From assembly GCA_964597315.1 (NCBI GenBank), contig CAZQXD010000005.1:43924-107923 (forward strand): 64,000 nucleotides of DNA, read 5' to 3'. The position numbers and the translations under genes are program-made. Positions 56,101 to 63,954 of this stretch are shown here, piece after piece (positions within the stretch are counted from its first letter, which is position 1; each line of letters opens with the position of its first letter). This DNA is from CAZQXD01 sp964597315 (GTDB taxonomy: Bacteria; Pseudomonadota; Gammaproteobacteria; Competibacterales; Competibacteraceae). Below the pieces are notes generated by a model. The model had not been told where the DNA came from and did not search any database. It saw nothing but the letters and a program-made list of their open reading frames with translations.

Positions 56101-56438
56101 CCGCCCTCAAGGACGCGGCCGGCATGTTGCGCTCCTTCAGCTACGCCGCCTTCGTGGCCCTGTCCCGGGTCACCAGCGAGCGGCCCGACGATGCAGCGGT
56201 GCTGGAGCCTTTCGCCAAAGACTGGGAGCAGCGGGCGCGGGAGGCGTTCATGGATGGCTACCAGGAGGCCGTGGCTGGCTGTCCGGTGTGGCCGGAAGAC
56301 CCGAGCCACGCTAATAGTTTGATCGAGTTGTTCACCCTGGAGAAAGCACTGTATGAGTTGCGCTATGAACTGGACAACCGGCCAGCCTGGGTGGGCGTGC
56401 CCCTAAACGGACTGCTGGAACTGCTTAGGCACGACTAG
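53109..56438 (+). CDS. treS: Trehalose synthase-maltokinase fusion (TreS-Pep2)
   Basis: 1109 aa. Residues 1-555 are TreS (GH13): WYRDAIIYQLHVKAYNDSN, nucleophile Asp211 (GMRLDAIPYL), Glu253 (LAEANQWPED), and FLRNHDELTLEMVTD. TreS interconverts trehalose and maltose. Residues about 605-1105 are maltokinase, with an N-cap (FLPTQRWFAAKGERIES) and kinase motifs TRYHGDYHLGQVLVV and FVIIDFEGEPLRPLEQRR. It phosphorylates maltose for GlgE. The fusion is known in several proteobacteria. 62 bp follow glgE, so one operon is likely. Confidence 0.95.
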   Translation: MTQQSDPSWQDDPLWYRDAIIYQLHVKAYNDSNQDGYGDFKGLTEKLDYVQSLGVNTLWLLPFYPSPLRDDGYDIADYHNVHPQYGSRQDVKNFIKEAHRRGLKVITELVINHTSDQHPWFQAARRAPKGSSKRNFYVWSDTDQKYLGTRIIFTDTEVSNWTWDPVAKQYFWHRFFSHQPDLNFDNPQVMKAVIKTMRFWLDQGVDGMRLDAIPYLKEREGTNNENLPETHQVLKDMRAALDEHYTGRMFLAEANQWPEDTRDYFGDGDECQMAYHFPLMPRMYMAVAMEDRHPVIDIMRQTPDIPEGCQWTIFLRNHDELTLEMVTDKERDYMNRTYAADPRMRINVGIRRRLAPLMDNDADKIKLMNNLLMSMPGSPIVYYGDEIGMGDNIYLGDRNGVRTPMQWSPDRNAGFSRADPQKLYLPPIMDPIYGFEAVNVEAQSRSPSSLLNWMRRLIAVRKNYRAFGRGSLKFLHPGNRKILAYVREYEDEIILCVTNLSRSAQPVELDLARFKGRVPVEMMDRTIFPPIGELPYLLTLQRYGFFWFKLTSMEQVDLPAWHHERLPPAELQVLVLFEGWRSFQPDQVERSKRPMAEQMLKQFQTEVLPPFLPTQRWFAAKGERIESARLREHAPWGEGEQQWLLSRVTVELAGVEPQQYFLPLAIAWDTDGSDDHANDLWPVTLAKVRDRARLGILYDAFTDEAFCRSLVVAMGEGRETSLPSGRLRFSATRAYRDLAGDDLSALPVMRSGAESSNSAVVLGERLFLKGYRRLHKGVNPELEIGRFLTEHGDFQHVVPVAGALEYDSDEGFTVTLALLQGYVANQGDAWTFILDYLKRFLEDCLLKPDEVREQLDEVHAVNLMLMKLLGTRTGELHAALGRQTGNPDFDPEPVTLKELDAWSESIRDEAVRTLNQLERNRDRLPQVHQAGADRLLASINGVLERLNTFKPTDLKAAKTRYHGDYHLGQVLVVENDFVIIDFEGEPLRPLEQRRFKHSALKDAAGMLRSFSYAAFVALSRVTSERPDDAAVLEPFAKDWEQRAREAFMDGYQEAVAGCPVWPEDPSHANSLIELFTLEKALYELRYELDNRPAWVGVPLNGLLELLRHD

Positions 56439-56618
56439 CCAGTCCGGGGCACGGTGAGCAGCGGCTTGGGCAATGAGGATTTTTGGGCCGAGCCGCTGCT
56501 CTTTAACCGCCCCCGAGTTGTAAAAAATCTGTACGCAAGAAGTGTCCACCGTCATGAAATTTTACAATCCTATTGTTCAATAGTTTTTAACAATTTGAAT
56601 TAAAAGGGGGTTGTGAGT

Positions 56619-56633
56619 CGGCTTGAATCTTGC
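56619..56633 (+). promoter_or_regulatory. Sigma-54 promoter of the PEP-CTERM gene
   Basis: CGGCTTGAATCTTGC has the GG (56620-56621) and GC (56632-56633) ten bases apart and the TTGC core. It lies 100 bp before the ATG in a low-GC leader. It matches the element at 9491-9505 at most positions. PEP-CTERM genes of exosortase systems are known to be under sigma-54 with PrsR-type activators. Confidence 0.72.
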
Positions 56634-56732
56634 ATTTAGCGGCTGGACATCAGCATATACTGGGCAGATTTGTAAAATTTTTTGAATCTGCTATTCGTTT
56701 CTCACCCAAAAAAATTAACGGAGAAACGTTTT

Positions 56733-57467
56733 ATGAGACTTCAGCCTGTCCCCATGACCCTGGCCGCCACCCTTCTGGCGGCCACCGCACCAGCACTAGC
56801 GATACCTGTGCTGGCAATTGACCTTGACCCCTTGACGCCCGGAGTTCAAACCACGCTGGCTGTCACCAGTGGGTCCAGTTTCAAACTGGATATCGTGTTC
56901 AGCGGTGACGGCGCTGTGCTGACGGAATTCGATACGGCCATCCTAGCGGTGTATTTCAATGACAGCGGCAGCGCGGTGCTTGGCCAGACGGGAGGGGTTG
57001 CTGCGGGCCTTCTGGCTGATCGGGCGCCAATCGCTGCGGCGGATTCCTTTGGCAATCCATCCGTCAGCATTGCCTCCGGTGACCCGCTGACCAGTCTTAA
57101 TATCGCCGGTCCCTTGAACAATTTTATCGACAACAGCGGTCTGACGGGCTTGCAGAGTACGGGTGGCCCGGCTTTTAGTTTGAACAACACCGCCGAGACT
57201 ATCCAGGTCATGTCCCTTGAATTTCTGGCCCTGGCGATTGGAGAAACGGGTCTCGCCATTAACAATATCACGGGCGGAACAGATGACCCGGAACTGGCCT
57301 TCACGCCCGCGCCCACCGTGACCGATCCGAATCCAGCAACGGTCCAGGTCCCGGTTCAGCTTAATGGCGCGCGCGTCCAGGTGATCGCCCCGACGGTGGT
57401 CCCGGAACCCGCCGCCAGTCTGCTGCTGGCTGGTGGGCTGCTGCTGTTGGGTCGTCGCTGGCGCTAG
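56733..57467 (+). CDS. PEP-CTERM sorting-domain protein with cohesin-like body
   Basis: 244 aa from ATG 56733 (CGGAGAAA upstream). A signal peptide (MTLAATLLAATAPALAIP) is followed by a beta-rich body (VTSGSSFKLDIVFSGDG, VMSLEFLALAIGETGLAIN) of cohesin-like pattern, and a canonical tail VVPEPAASLLLAGGLLLLG with RRWR. It is exported and processed by an exosortase, probably onto the surface or into exopolysaccharide. No Cys. A sigma-54 promoter lies upstream. Confidence 0.85.
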   Translation: MRLQPVPMTLAATLLAATAPALAIPVLAIDLDPLTPGVQTTLAVTSGSSFKLDIVFSGDGAVLTEFDTAILAVYFNDSGSAVLGQTGGVAAGLLADRAPIAAADSFGNPSVSIASGDPLTSLNIAGPLNNFIDNSGLTGLQSTGGPAFSLNNTAETIQVMSLEFLALAIGETGLAINNITGGTDDPELAFTPAPTVTDPNPATVQVPVQLNGARVQVIAPTVVPEPAASLLLAGGLLLLGRRWR

Positions 57468-57558
57468 ACGGCGGCCAGGCCGACCCGGCCCCGACCGGGG
57501 TTTGGCTGAGTACTGTTTTGGGGGTTACTCTAGGGGGTTTCCTGTGGAGTTTCCGCCC

Positions 57559-58059
57559 ATGCCCCAGCCTTTACTGCGCGCCGCCGTAGACGCCGATCTG
57601 CCCCGGATCGTGGCTATTTACAACGCTACCGTACCTACCCGCCTGTCCACCGCCGACACTGAACCGGTGACCGTGGACTCCCGGCAAGCCTGGTTCAGCA
57701 GTCACACCCCGGAGCATCGACCGATCCTGGTCCACGATACACCGGATGGCATCGACGCTTGGGTCAGCTTCGGGCCTTTCCATAGTCGGCCCGCCTATGC
57801 CCACACCGCCGAGATCAGCATTTATATCGCCCCCGAGTCCCTGGGCCAGGGGTTGGGTGGGCGGTTGTTGCGAGACGCCATACACCGCTCGTCGGGGTTG
57901 GGGATCAAGACGCTGCTGGCCTTTGTGTTTTCCCACAATGCCCCCAGCATCGGCCTGTTTCGGGCCTGTGACTTTAGGCTATGGGGGGAGTTGCCCGAGG
58001 TGGCCGAGATGGATGGCCGGGAGTACAGCGTGTCCATTTACGGGCGGCGGATTGGCTAA
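57559..58059 (+). CDS. GNAT N-acetyltransferase (phosphinothricin-acetyltransferase-like)
   Basis: 166 aa from ATG 57559 (GGAG upstream). PAT-like features are LRAAVDADLPRIVAIYNAT, WVSFGPFHSRPAYAHTAEIS, the acetyl-CoA loop LGQGLGGRLLRDAI, and SHNAPSIGLFRACDF. It acetylates an amine or amino acid; the natural substrate is not known. Confidence 0.88.
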   Translation: MPQPLLRAAVDADLPRIVAIYNATVPTRLSTADTEPVTVDSRQAWFSSHTPEHRPILVHDTPDGIDAWVSFGPFHSRPAYAHTAEISIYIAPESLGQGLGGRLLRDAIHRSSGLGIKTLLAFVFSHNAPSIGLFRACDFRLWGELPEVAEMDGREYSVSIYGRRIG

Positions 58060-58065
58060 AAAATA

Positions 58066-58095
58066 ACCGCCGGGCGCCCGGGGGCGTCCGGCGGT
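58066..58095 (-). terminator. Rho-independent terminator of the caspase gene
   Basis: A 14-bp GC-rich stem (ACCGCCGGGCGCCC / GGGCGTCCGGCGGT, one G-U) with a very tight apical loop. On the minus strand it is followed by TATTTTTTAG, a good U-tract. It lies between the convergent GNAT and caspase genes. Confidence 0.85.
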
Positions 58096-58108
58096 GAAGG
58101 GGTGATGC

Positions 58109-60628
58109 TCAGTTTAAGCGGGCGAAGAAGAACGGCGCGCCCAGGTCACCCGCATATTTGATGGGGGCGTACTGGGGATCTTGCTCCACATTGAGCTTGG
58201 CCGCCGCCGCCTTGACCCGGGCCGCCACCTGCCGGTACAGGTCCGGGCCTTCCATCAGCGAACGGTTGCCTTGCAGGGCTTCCAGCAGATACTTGGCGAA
58301 CACCGAATGATCGCCGCCGCCGCTGTCCAGCACCGGAGCCAGACCGCCAGACGTGAGTACCGTGCGGGAGCGCACCCCCACCATCAAATCCAGCCACTTC
58401 TTACGCATCTCGTAGCTGCGTCCGCCTTCCGAGGAGGTGGTCACGGAGCGGTTGGCCAAGGTGCCGGAGTAGCAGGAGTCGGCGATGACCATGACATGCT
58501 TGGCGGACATGGCATTGAGGATGTCGGTGATTTGGACATTGGATATCCAGTTGGCGGTGCTGCTGGGTTCGGCGTTCACCGGTAGCCAGTGACCCCGCTG
58601 ATTGGCGCTGTCCAATTCTCCATGGCCAGCGTAGTAGAGCAGGAAATTGTCCTTGTCGGTGAGTTTCTGCCGGTACTCGTTGAGGGCCGACAAGATGGCG
58701 TAGCGGTCGGCGTCCACCAGGACCCGGGTATCGAAGCCGTAGTTGTTGCGCAGCACGTTGGCCACAGCCTTGGCGTCATTGACGGCCGTTTTCAGTTTGG
58801 GGAAGGTGGCATAGTTGTTATTGCCGATCACCAAGGCATAGTAACGGCCGAAAGTAACGGCAGGCAGCGGCTGGGCGGTGACCGGCTCCACGGGCGTCGT
58901 GACCACCGGCTCCACCGAGCGGAACTGGGTCATCAGGGTGAAGTTCACCGTGGCCAACTGACCTTGTTTGTCCACGGCGGTAACGGTGACCGGATTCTCG
59001 GTGCCGGGCAGGGGCACCGTGGCCCGGAACGTGCCGCCGGGGTCCACATCGTAGCGCTGATCATTGACGGTAAGGCTCAGAAGCCCACCAGGAGCCGACA
59101 CTTTGCCGACAATCTCCCGTTGGGGACTGGCCGAGCGCATGGTCACAGTAGGCTGCCCGGCGCCCCGGGTGGCGACGATGGGCGGGTCGATAATCTCGAT
59201 CACCGGGCCAGCCATGGCCAATTGCTGGCCTCCGACCTGGGCCGTCTGGGCCTGGGCCTGGGCCTGGCCGATCTGCTGCTCTAGCGCCGCCTGCTTACGC
59301 TGGGCTTCCTTGAGTTCGGCGCTGTAGCGGGCTTGCTGGCGCTGGGTTTCCTGTTGCAGATAGCTTAGCTCCTGGCGCTGTTCCTCAATGACAGCCTGCT
59401 GCTGTTCAAGTCGCCGTTGCAGTTCCTCGGTTTGGCGGCGCACGGCCTCGGAGTCCGGCAGCGCCCGTTGCCGCTCCAGGTCGCGACGGGTCTGTATCTG
59501 ATCCTGTTCAACCTGTTGCAGACGATCCAGCCGGGCCTGATATTGTTGTTTGGTGTTGTCCAATTGCCGGCGTAGTTCCTTGGCTTCCTTGTCTCGCAAG
59601 GCGATTTCCCGCTCCAGTTCCTTACGCTCCGCTTCGGCGACCTTGACCTGCTCGTCCCACTGGCGCTGGACATTCAGCAGTTCCAGCCCCAGGCGGGCGC
59701 GCTGCTGATTGGTTTCTTCCTGGATGGACACCAGTTCCCGACTCTTTTGTTCCAATTCCCGCTGCTGGGACAATAGCTGGTCCTGGAGAGCGCGGATATC
59801 GGCATTGTCGGGAGAAGCGCCGGGGGCGACACTGCGTTCACGCAGTTGCTGGCGGGTCCGCTCCAGTTCACGACTGAGATTTTCCAAGTTCTTGACCCGG
59901 GAATCCAGTTGCCGCTGGGTGGTGCGTAATTGCTGGCGCAGGGCATCGGCTTCCCGCTGGCTGACTCGCGCTTGCTGGCGGGCGGTGGCCACGTCCTGGC
60001 GACTTTGCGTCACTTCCAAGCGCATGGACTCGGCCTCCTGCTCCAGTTCCTTGATAGAGGTGCTGAACGCCAGTTGATCGCTGGTCAGGCCGGAGGCTCG
60101 GCGATACCAGTTGAGGGCCTGGACCGGGTCCTTGGGTACGCCTTGCCCCTGTTCGTAAAGCTGGCCCAAATTAATCTGGGCGCGGGAGTTGCCCTGCTCG
60201 GCGGCCTTGAGATACCACTGGGCGGCCAGGGCATAGTCCGGTTGCAAGCCAAGGCCCTTCTCGTAGATTTCGCCCACATAGACTTGGGCGTCGGCATCCC
60301 CCTCCTGGGCCTGGGGCAACCAGACTTTCAAGGCGGTGGCGTAATTGGACCGGTCATAGGCTACGTATTCGCCGCCGCGAATCTCGCAGTCGGCGGCCGT
60401 GGCCTTGACGGGGCGACGGGGACTTAGGTAGGTGAGCTTGCTGCCCAATTTGCGGATTTGCCCAGGTAGCAGACAGTCCACGACCAATAGCTTGTCGGCG
60501 TCGCCTCGGGGCAGGGACGCGCCTTCGGGCAGAACCGGCGAAGTGGCTCCACAAGCGGTGAGCAGGCCAGCAATGCTCACGGTAAGGGCGGCTCTATGCA
60601 GGCGGTAACGGATGGCGGATGAAATCAT
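58109..60628 (-). CDS. Caspase-like lipoprotein with Sel1 repeats and long coiled coil
   Basis: 839 aa from ATG 60628. The N-terminus is a lipoprotein signal (LTVSIAGLLTACGATSP). Sel1-type repeats at about 110-175 (AQVYVGEIYEKGLGLQPDYA, AQINLGQLYEQGQGVPKDP) are followed by a Gln/Glu/Arg-rich coiled coil of about 280 residues, a beta domain (VKVSAPGGLLSLTVNDQRYD-like), and a C-terminal caspase p20-type peptidase. Its dyad is His669 (LLYYAGHGE) and Cys719 (IADSCYSGTL). It would be anchored in the envelope with the peptidase at the end of a long rod. A strong terminator follows. The substrate is unknown. Confidence 0.85.
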   Translation of the reverse strand: MISSAIRYRLHRAALTVSIAGLLTACGATSPVLPEGASLPRGDADKLLVVDCLLPGQIRKLGSKLTYLSPRRPVKATAADCEIRGGEYVAYDRSNYATALKVWLPQAQEGDADAQVYVGEIYEKGLGLQPDYALAAQWYLKAAEQGNSRAQINLGQLYEQGQGVPKDPVQALNWYRRASGLTSDQLAFSTSIKELEQEAESMRLEVTQSRQDVATARQQARVSQREADALRQQLRTTQRQLDSRVKNLENLSRELERTRQQLRERSVAPGASPDNADIRALQDQLLSQQRELEQKSRELVSIQEETNQQRARLGLELLNVQRQWDEQVKVAEAERKELEREIALRDKEAKELRRQLDNTKQQYQARLDRLQQVEQDQIQTRRDLERQRALPDSEAVRRQTEELQRRLEQQQAVIEEQRQELSYLQQETQRQQARYSAELKEAQRKQAALEQQIGQAQAQAQTAQVGGQQLAMAGPVIEIIDPPIVATRGAGQPTVTMRSASPQREIVGKVSAPGGLLSLTVNDQRYDVDPGGTFRATVPLPGTENPVTVTAVDKQGQLATVNFTLMTQFRSVEPVVTTPVEPVTAQPLPAVTFGRYYALVIGNNNYATFPKLKTAVNDAKAVANVLRNNYGFDTRVLVDADRYAILSALNEYRQKLTDKDNFLLYYAGHGELDSANQRGHWLPVNAEPSSTANWISNVQITDILNAMSAKHVMVIADSCYSGTLANRSVTTSSEGGRSYEMRKKWLDLMVGVRSRTVLTSGGLAPVLDSGGGDHSVFAKYLLEALQGNRSLMEGPDLYRQVAARVKAAAAKLNVEQDPQYAPIKYAGDLGAPFFFARLN

Positions 60629-61070
60629 GGTCCAAACCTTCCCCGCAACCAAGCGGTGCGTTGCTGTGTTATTAAGTTAATCAACATAGTTTAGACTCCC
60701 TCGGGGCCGCTACGTTGCATTCTCGCGGCGTGGACATGGAGTGGCTTGACCTCAAGGCCGCCCAAGGTGGGACGCCGGCCAAGGGTCGGTGAACAAGAAC
60801 GTATACGCAAGTACAGTGCCAGTTATAAGTGACTGAAAATGCTCTATACGGAGGCTGGATCAGGCCAATTTGGCCCGCTATCGGTCCAGTTTGGACCGTC
60901 TGGCGGGCAGTGGCCAACTCTGACCCGATGGGTTCGTATCGGGCCGCAAAAGGCCTCTATCAAGCGTATAAAATCACTCTAACTGATTGAGGTAAATAGA
61001 CAATATAATTTTGGCCCTGATTATGCATTTCCTTGGATAGAGCGAAACAAGCCACCGAGGAGAAACAGCG
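60629..61070. other. Intergenic region with paired palindromes
   Basis: No supported gene. It contains GGCCAA-T-TTGGCC at 60863-60875, GGTCCA-GTT-TGGACC at 60883-60897, about 21 bp apart centre to centre, and a weaker related site at 60912-60925. These lie upstream of the small gene at 61071 and downstream of the caspase gene's promoter side. Confidence 0.5.
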
Positions 61071-61262
61071 ATGTGTATCCACAAGTCCAACCGCTTCATC
61101 GAGTTCCTGGCCCGGGTGCGTTACGTGGTGCTGAGCCGGATCATCAAGGCGGAGCCGGTGGAACACATTGAGTACCGGGATAGTCGCTGGTACAAGTTCG
61201 ACCGGCAAAACCGAGTGGTGAAAATCGCCATGACGTATTTCGAGGTGATGCAGCCTTATTGA
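61071..61262 (+). CDS. Small hypothetical protein (63 aa)
   Basis: ATG with a strong RBS (GAGGAGAAA). The product is short and basic, with a possible amphipathic helix (RFIEFLARVRYVVLSRIIKA) and a Tyr/Phe-rich end. No family recognised. Codon use and RBS suggest a real gene. Confidence 0.5.
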   Translation: MCIHKSNRFIEFLARVRYVVLSRIIKAEPVEHIEYRDSRWYKFDRQNRVVKIAMTYFEVMQPY

Positions 61263-61848
61263 GCCGGGCGGTCCCTAGCCTTAGGGAAACTCTGAACAAG
61301 TCTCAGTCGATGTGGGGACGGGTAGAATAGCCGGTCTTATTGAGCCTCCACACGTTGAGCGTGAGAAGCCAGCCGCCTTCGACTGAACTCACCCAACCTT
61401 CTTCCAGGGCTGTGCAACGCTATTGATATTCGAATATTTCGATCCTGAAGGTTTCGAGCGTAGATTTGGGGCTAGACTAAGTGTCTTTTTTAAAAATCAA
61501 GATAGGGTTGAGTGTGGGTTACCCTTTTGATTCACTTGTGAAGTGTTGAAGCTTTACAAGGAGGATCGTAGGGTATGGACACCCGACACTCGCCGGATCG
61601 GGAATCCCCTTCCTGTAGGGAGGAGAGGATGTCAAGTGACCTATCCTTTCCCTTACAGGGTGCAATGAAAGGCGGTTTGCACAGTTTTATTTACAGGCTC
61701 CTTCGGTGAGATTGGTGCGCTATGTCGATTTTTAAAACAGACTCTAAGGGAGTATCATAAAGCCAAGCTATTGAGAAAATGCTAGCTCGGCGCTGCATCG
61801 AAGCGTACCCGAGGAGTTCAGTTCGTTATGTATTTCTAGAGAATTATC
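61263..61848. other. Low-GC intergenic stretch with mobile-element traces
   Basis: 586 bp without a supported gene. The first part (61270-61350) reads like a decayed insertion-sequence end, which I cannot name. An IS200/IS605-like end hairpin is at 61599-61635. The rest is AT-rich and leads to the GFA gene. Confidence 0.45.
61599..61635 (+). mobile_element. IS200/IS605-like right-end hairpin remnant (possible omegaRNA 3' end)
   Basis: GGGAATCCCCTTCC-TGTA-GGGAGG followed by AGAGGATGTCAA is the pattern at TnpB 3' ends and IS200/IS605 right ends. A frame through it reads GSGIPFL, like a TnpB tail. No tnpA or tnpB gene is beside it. Confidence 0.5.
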
Positions 61849-62283
61849 GTGACTGACGAAAAATCTAAAATTTCCTCTGGTGGTTGTTTTTGTGGCGCCG
61901 TACGGTATGAAGTAAAAGGCCCGCTAAGGGGCGTTGTTAATTGTCATTGTAGTCAATGCACCAAGCTAAACGGTAACTTCGGATCACATTCAAAGGCCCT
62001 AAAATCCAAAATTTTAATAACTAGAGATGAAGGTCTTAGTTGGTATAAAATTTCGGATATAGCGCGACGAGGATTTTGTCGAGAATGTGGGTCGGGATTG
62101 TTTTGGGATCACATTGAACAAAACGCGCTAGGCATTATCGCAGGCTCGCTTGATAGTCCGACCAGCTTAAAGACGATAGGACATATTTTTGTCGAAGATA
62201 AATCAGATTTTTACGAAATCACAGATGATCTTCAGCAATTTAAAGGCTCTTCCGACGGAAAACTCGAAGATGATTATTTGTAG
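61849..62283 (+). CDS. GFA-family protein (glutathione-dependent formaldehyde-activating-like)
   Basis: 144 aa from a GTG start. Zinc-binding Cys clusters CFCGAVRY, CHCSQC and CRECGSGLFW follow the GFA/CENP-V pattern. GC content is clearly lower than in the rest of the window, and AT-rich codons are common, which suggests horizontal acquisition. GFA members rarely have proven formaldehyde activity, so function is open. Confidence 0.82.
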   Translation: MTDEKSKISSGGCFCGAVRYEVKGPLRGVVNCHCSQCTKLNGNFGSHSKALKSKILITRDEGLSWYKISDIARRGFCRECGSGLFWDHIEQNALGIIAGSLDSPTSLKTIGHIFVEDKSDFYEITDDLQQFKGSSDGKLEDDYL

Positions 62284-62309
62284 CAGTGGGACGCAAGTTA
62301 CAAGCGACA

Positions 62310-62466
62310 GTCGTACCCGCGAGATCAGCAGAAGCGCCGTGACCATGACCGACGGAGGATAATCCGGCTTCAGCAGAACGGGATAGCTGGACGCCAAAAG
62401 TGCATCCACTGCGGCAATATCGCCATTATCGCAGGCGTGAAGCGTAAGTGTTCCAGCCACCACCAC
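62310..62466 (-). pseudogene. Truncated GNAT acetyltransferase (N-terminal fragment)
   Basis: From GTG 62466 the frame reads VAGTLTLHACDNGDIAAVDA then SYPVLLKPDYPPSVMVTALL, like the N-terminus of a GNAT family with an LLKxDYPPSVxVTA segment. Similarity ends near 62310, where the sequence runs into the 3' flank of the GFA gene. The acetyl-CoA-binding half is lost. Confidence 0.5.
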
Positions 62467-62475
62467 CCCGGTCGA

Positions 62476-62895
62476 TCATGCGCGTGTCACCCAGAAAAAG
62501 CGGTGCTGCATGGTTTGCGCCGGTTCCAGACGCGGACTGCGGCGCCAGACCGAAATCGCGTGTTCGGGCCGAGAAAACACCTGTACCCCGGCACTGAGAT
62601 AATGAAAGATGCTGCTGCGCATCTCGCCGACCTGTCGCACTTCGATGCCGGCCACGACCAGCACGCCGCCGTTCCGGTGGCCTTCCATGATCTGCGCGAC
62701 GTTGCGCTCGGCCTGGGGTTTGCGGTTGTTGATCGCATGGTTCACCGAGGCGTCATTGATCGCGGACATCCCGGCCTGAAAAAGCGCAGCAGCAGCTTCA
62801 CCGCCCGAGGATACCGGCCCGTCTCTGCGTCCTGCCAGGGTCCATGCCGGGGCTGACCCGATCCCCTGCGTAATTTCCGTCCATGTATAACTCAT
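62476..62895 (-). CDS. Hypothetical protein (139 aa), possibly a gene remnant
   Basis: ATG 62895 with AGGTG upstream. The product (starts MSYTWTEITQGIGSAPAW, ends MQHRFFWVTRA) has no signal peptide and no motif I recognise. Its end lies 10 bases before the GNAT fragment on the same strand, so both were probably one operon before truncation. Confidence 0.5.
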   Translation of the reverse strand: MSYTWTEITQGIGSAPAWTLAGRRDGPVSSGGEAAAALFQAGMSAINDASVNHAINNRKPQAERNVAQIMEGHRNGGVLVVAGIEVRQVGEMRSSIFHYLSAGVQVFSRPEHAISVWRRSPRLEPAQTMQHRFFWVTRA

Positions 62896-63008
62896 TGAAA
62901 AAAACACCTATCTGACGAATGCAACGATACCCTATCACGATTCAGGCATCGCAGTCATTGGGAGGCATGGGCAGTTTTCGGTGAAGCAGAAAGGGCCTGG
63001 TCGTGAGA

Positions 63009-63046
63009 CTGGGAATTCCCTTCCTTCAGGGAGGGGAGGGGGTCAA
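63009..63046 (+). mobile_element. IS200/IS605-like right-end hairpin remnant (second copy)
   Basis: GGGAATTCCCTTCC-TTCA-GGGAGGGG then AGGGGGTCAA is a close relative of the copy at 61599. A frame reads GNSLPSGRGGGQ, like TnpB C-termini. No transposase gene is adjacent. Confidence 0.5.
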
Positions 63047-63186
63047 CGACGTGCAATGCATCGCCGCCTACCCCCCGTGTGGGGATAAAATCCCTATCGC
63101 CGGGGCTTGCCCGGAACGGGCGTTCCGGCTACCGTTGCCGCCATCCAAAACAATGGTCGCCCGTAGGGCGCGAACAGGGGGGAACC

Positions 63187-63801
63187 ATGGAAATCGCATG
63201 CCTGGACCTGGAAGGGGTGTTGATCCCTGAAATCTGGGTCAGTTTCGCCGAGCGCACCGGCATAGAGGGGCTGAAAGCCACCACCCGGGACATTCCCAAC
63301 TACGATGTGCTGATGGGTCAGAGGCTGAAGCTGTTGGAGGAAAACGACCTGCGGCTGGCGGACATCCAGGCGGTGATCGACGAGTTGACCCCTCTGGATG
63401 GGGCAGCGGAGTTTCTGGACTGGCTGCGGTCTCGCTTCCAGGTGCTGATTCTCTCCGACACGTTCTACGAATTTGCCGCTCCCCTGATGCGCCAACTGGG
63501 CTGGCCAACCCTGTTCTGTCATCGCCTGGACGTGACCGATGCGGGCCGAGTGTCCGGCTACCGGCTGCGCCAGATCGACCCCAAGCGCAAGGCCGTGCAG
63601 GCCCTCCACGGACTCAACTTCCGCATCATCGCCGCCGGGGATTCCTATAACGACACCACCATGCTGGCCGAAGCCGATGCTGGGATTTTGTTCCGCCCCC
63701 CCCAGAACGTCATCGACGAGTTCCCCCAGTTTCCCGTGACCCGAAACTACCAGGAACTGGCTGACGCCTTCCGGCAAGCCAGCAACAGGACCCTACCCTG
63801 A
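63187..63801 (+). CDS. thrH: Bifunctional phosphoserine phosphatase/homoserine phosphotransferase
   Basis: 204 aa from ATG 63187, the usual ThrH size. HAD motifs: nucleophile in IACLDLEGVLIPEIWV (DLEG instead of DxDGT, typical of ThrH), LSDTFYEFAAPL, and IIAAGDSYNDTTMLAEADAG. It can move phosphate from phosphoserine to homoserine, feeding ThrC. Confidence 0.93.
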   Translation: MEIACLDLEGVLIPEIWVSFAERTGIEGLKATTRDIPNYDVLMGQRLKLLEENDLRLADIQAVIDELTPLDGAAEFLDWLRSRFQVLILSDTFYEFAAPLMRQLGWPTLFCHRLDVTDAGRVSGYRLRQIDPKRKAVQALHGLNFRIIAAGDSYNDTTMLAEADAGILFRPPQNVIDEFPQFPVTRNYQELADAFRQASNRTLP

Positions 63802-63813
63802 GAGTAAAAAAAA

Positions 63814-63837
63814 CCGCCATGGAAGGGGCCATGGCGG
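63814..63837. terminator. Hairpin terminator after thrH
   Basis: A perfect 9-bp stem (CCGCCATGG / CCATGGCGG) with loop AAGGGG. An A-run on its left gives a U-tract for minus-strand transcription; it probably acts from both sides. Confidence 0.65.
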
Positions 63838-63954
63838 CAATCGCTTGTCTAGGGCTATGAAGCAGGCTAACTAAAGCCAGGTACAGTAAAACCCAGCCAG
63901 ATGCCAAAATCCATTAGGAATAGCTCTTGGATTTTGTGGTTTATACTTAGCAAA

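Noticed and set aside
60681..60917. 78-aa minus-strand ORF upstream of the caspase gene
   Set aside because: No RBS or recognisable sequence, and it overlaps the palindromic elements.
61270..61350. Insertion-sequence end resembling IS5/IS1182 types
   Set aside because: I see one possible end only, no inverted partner and no transposase, so I do not name an element.
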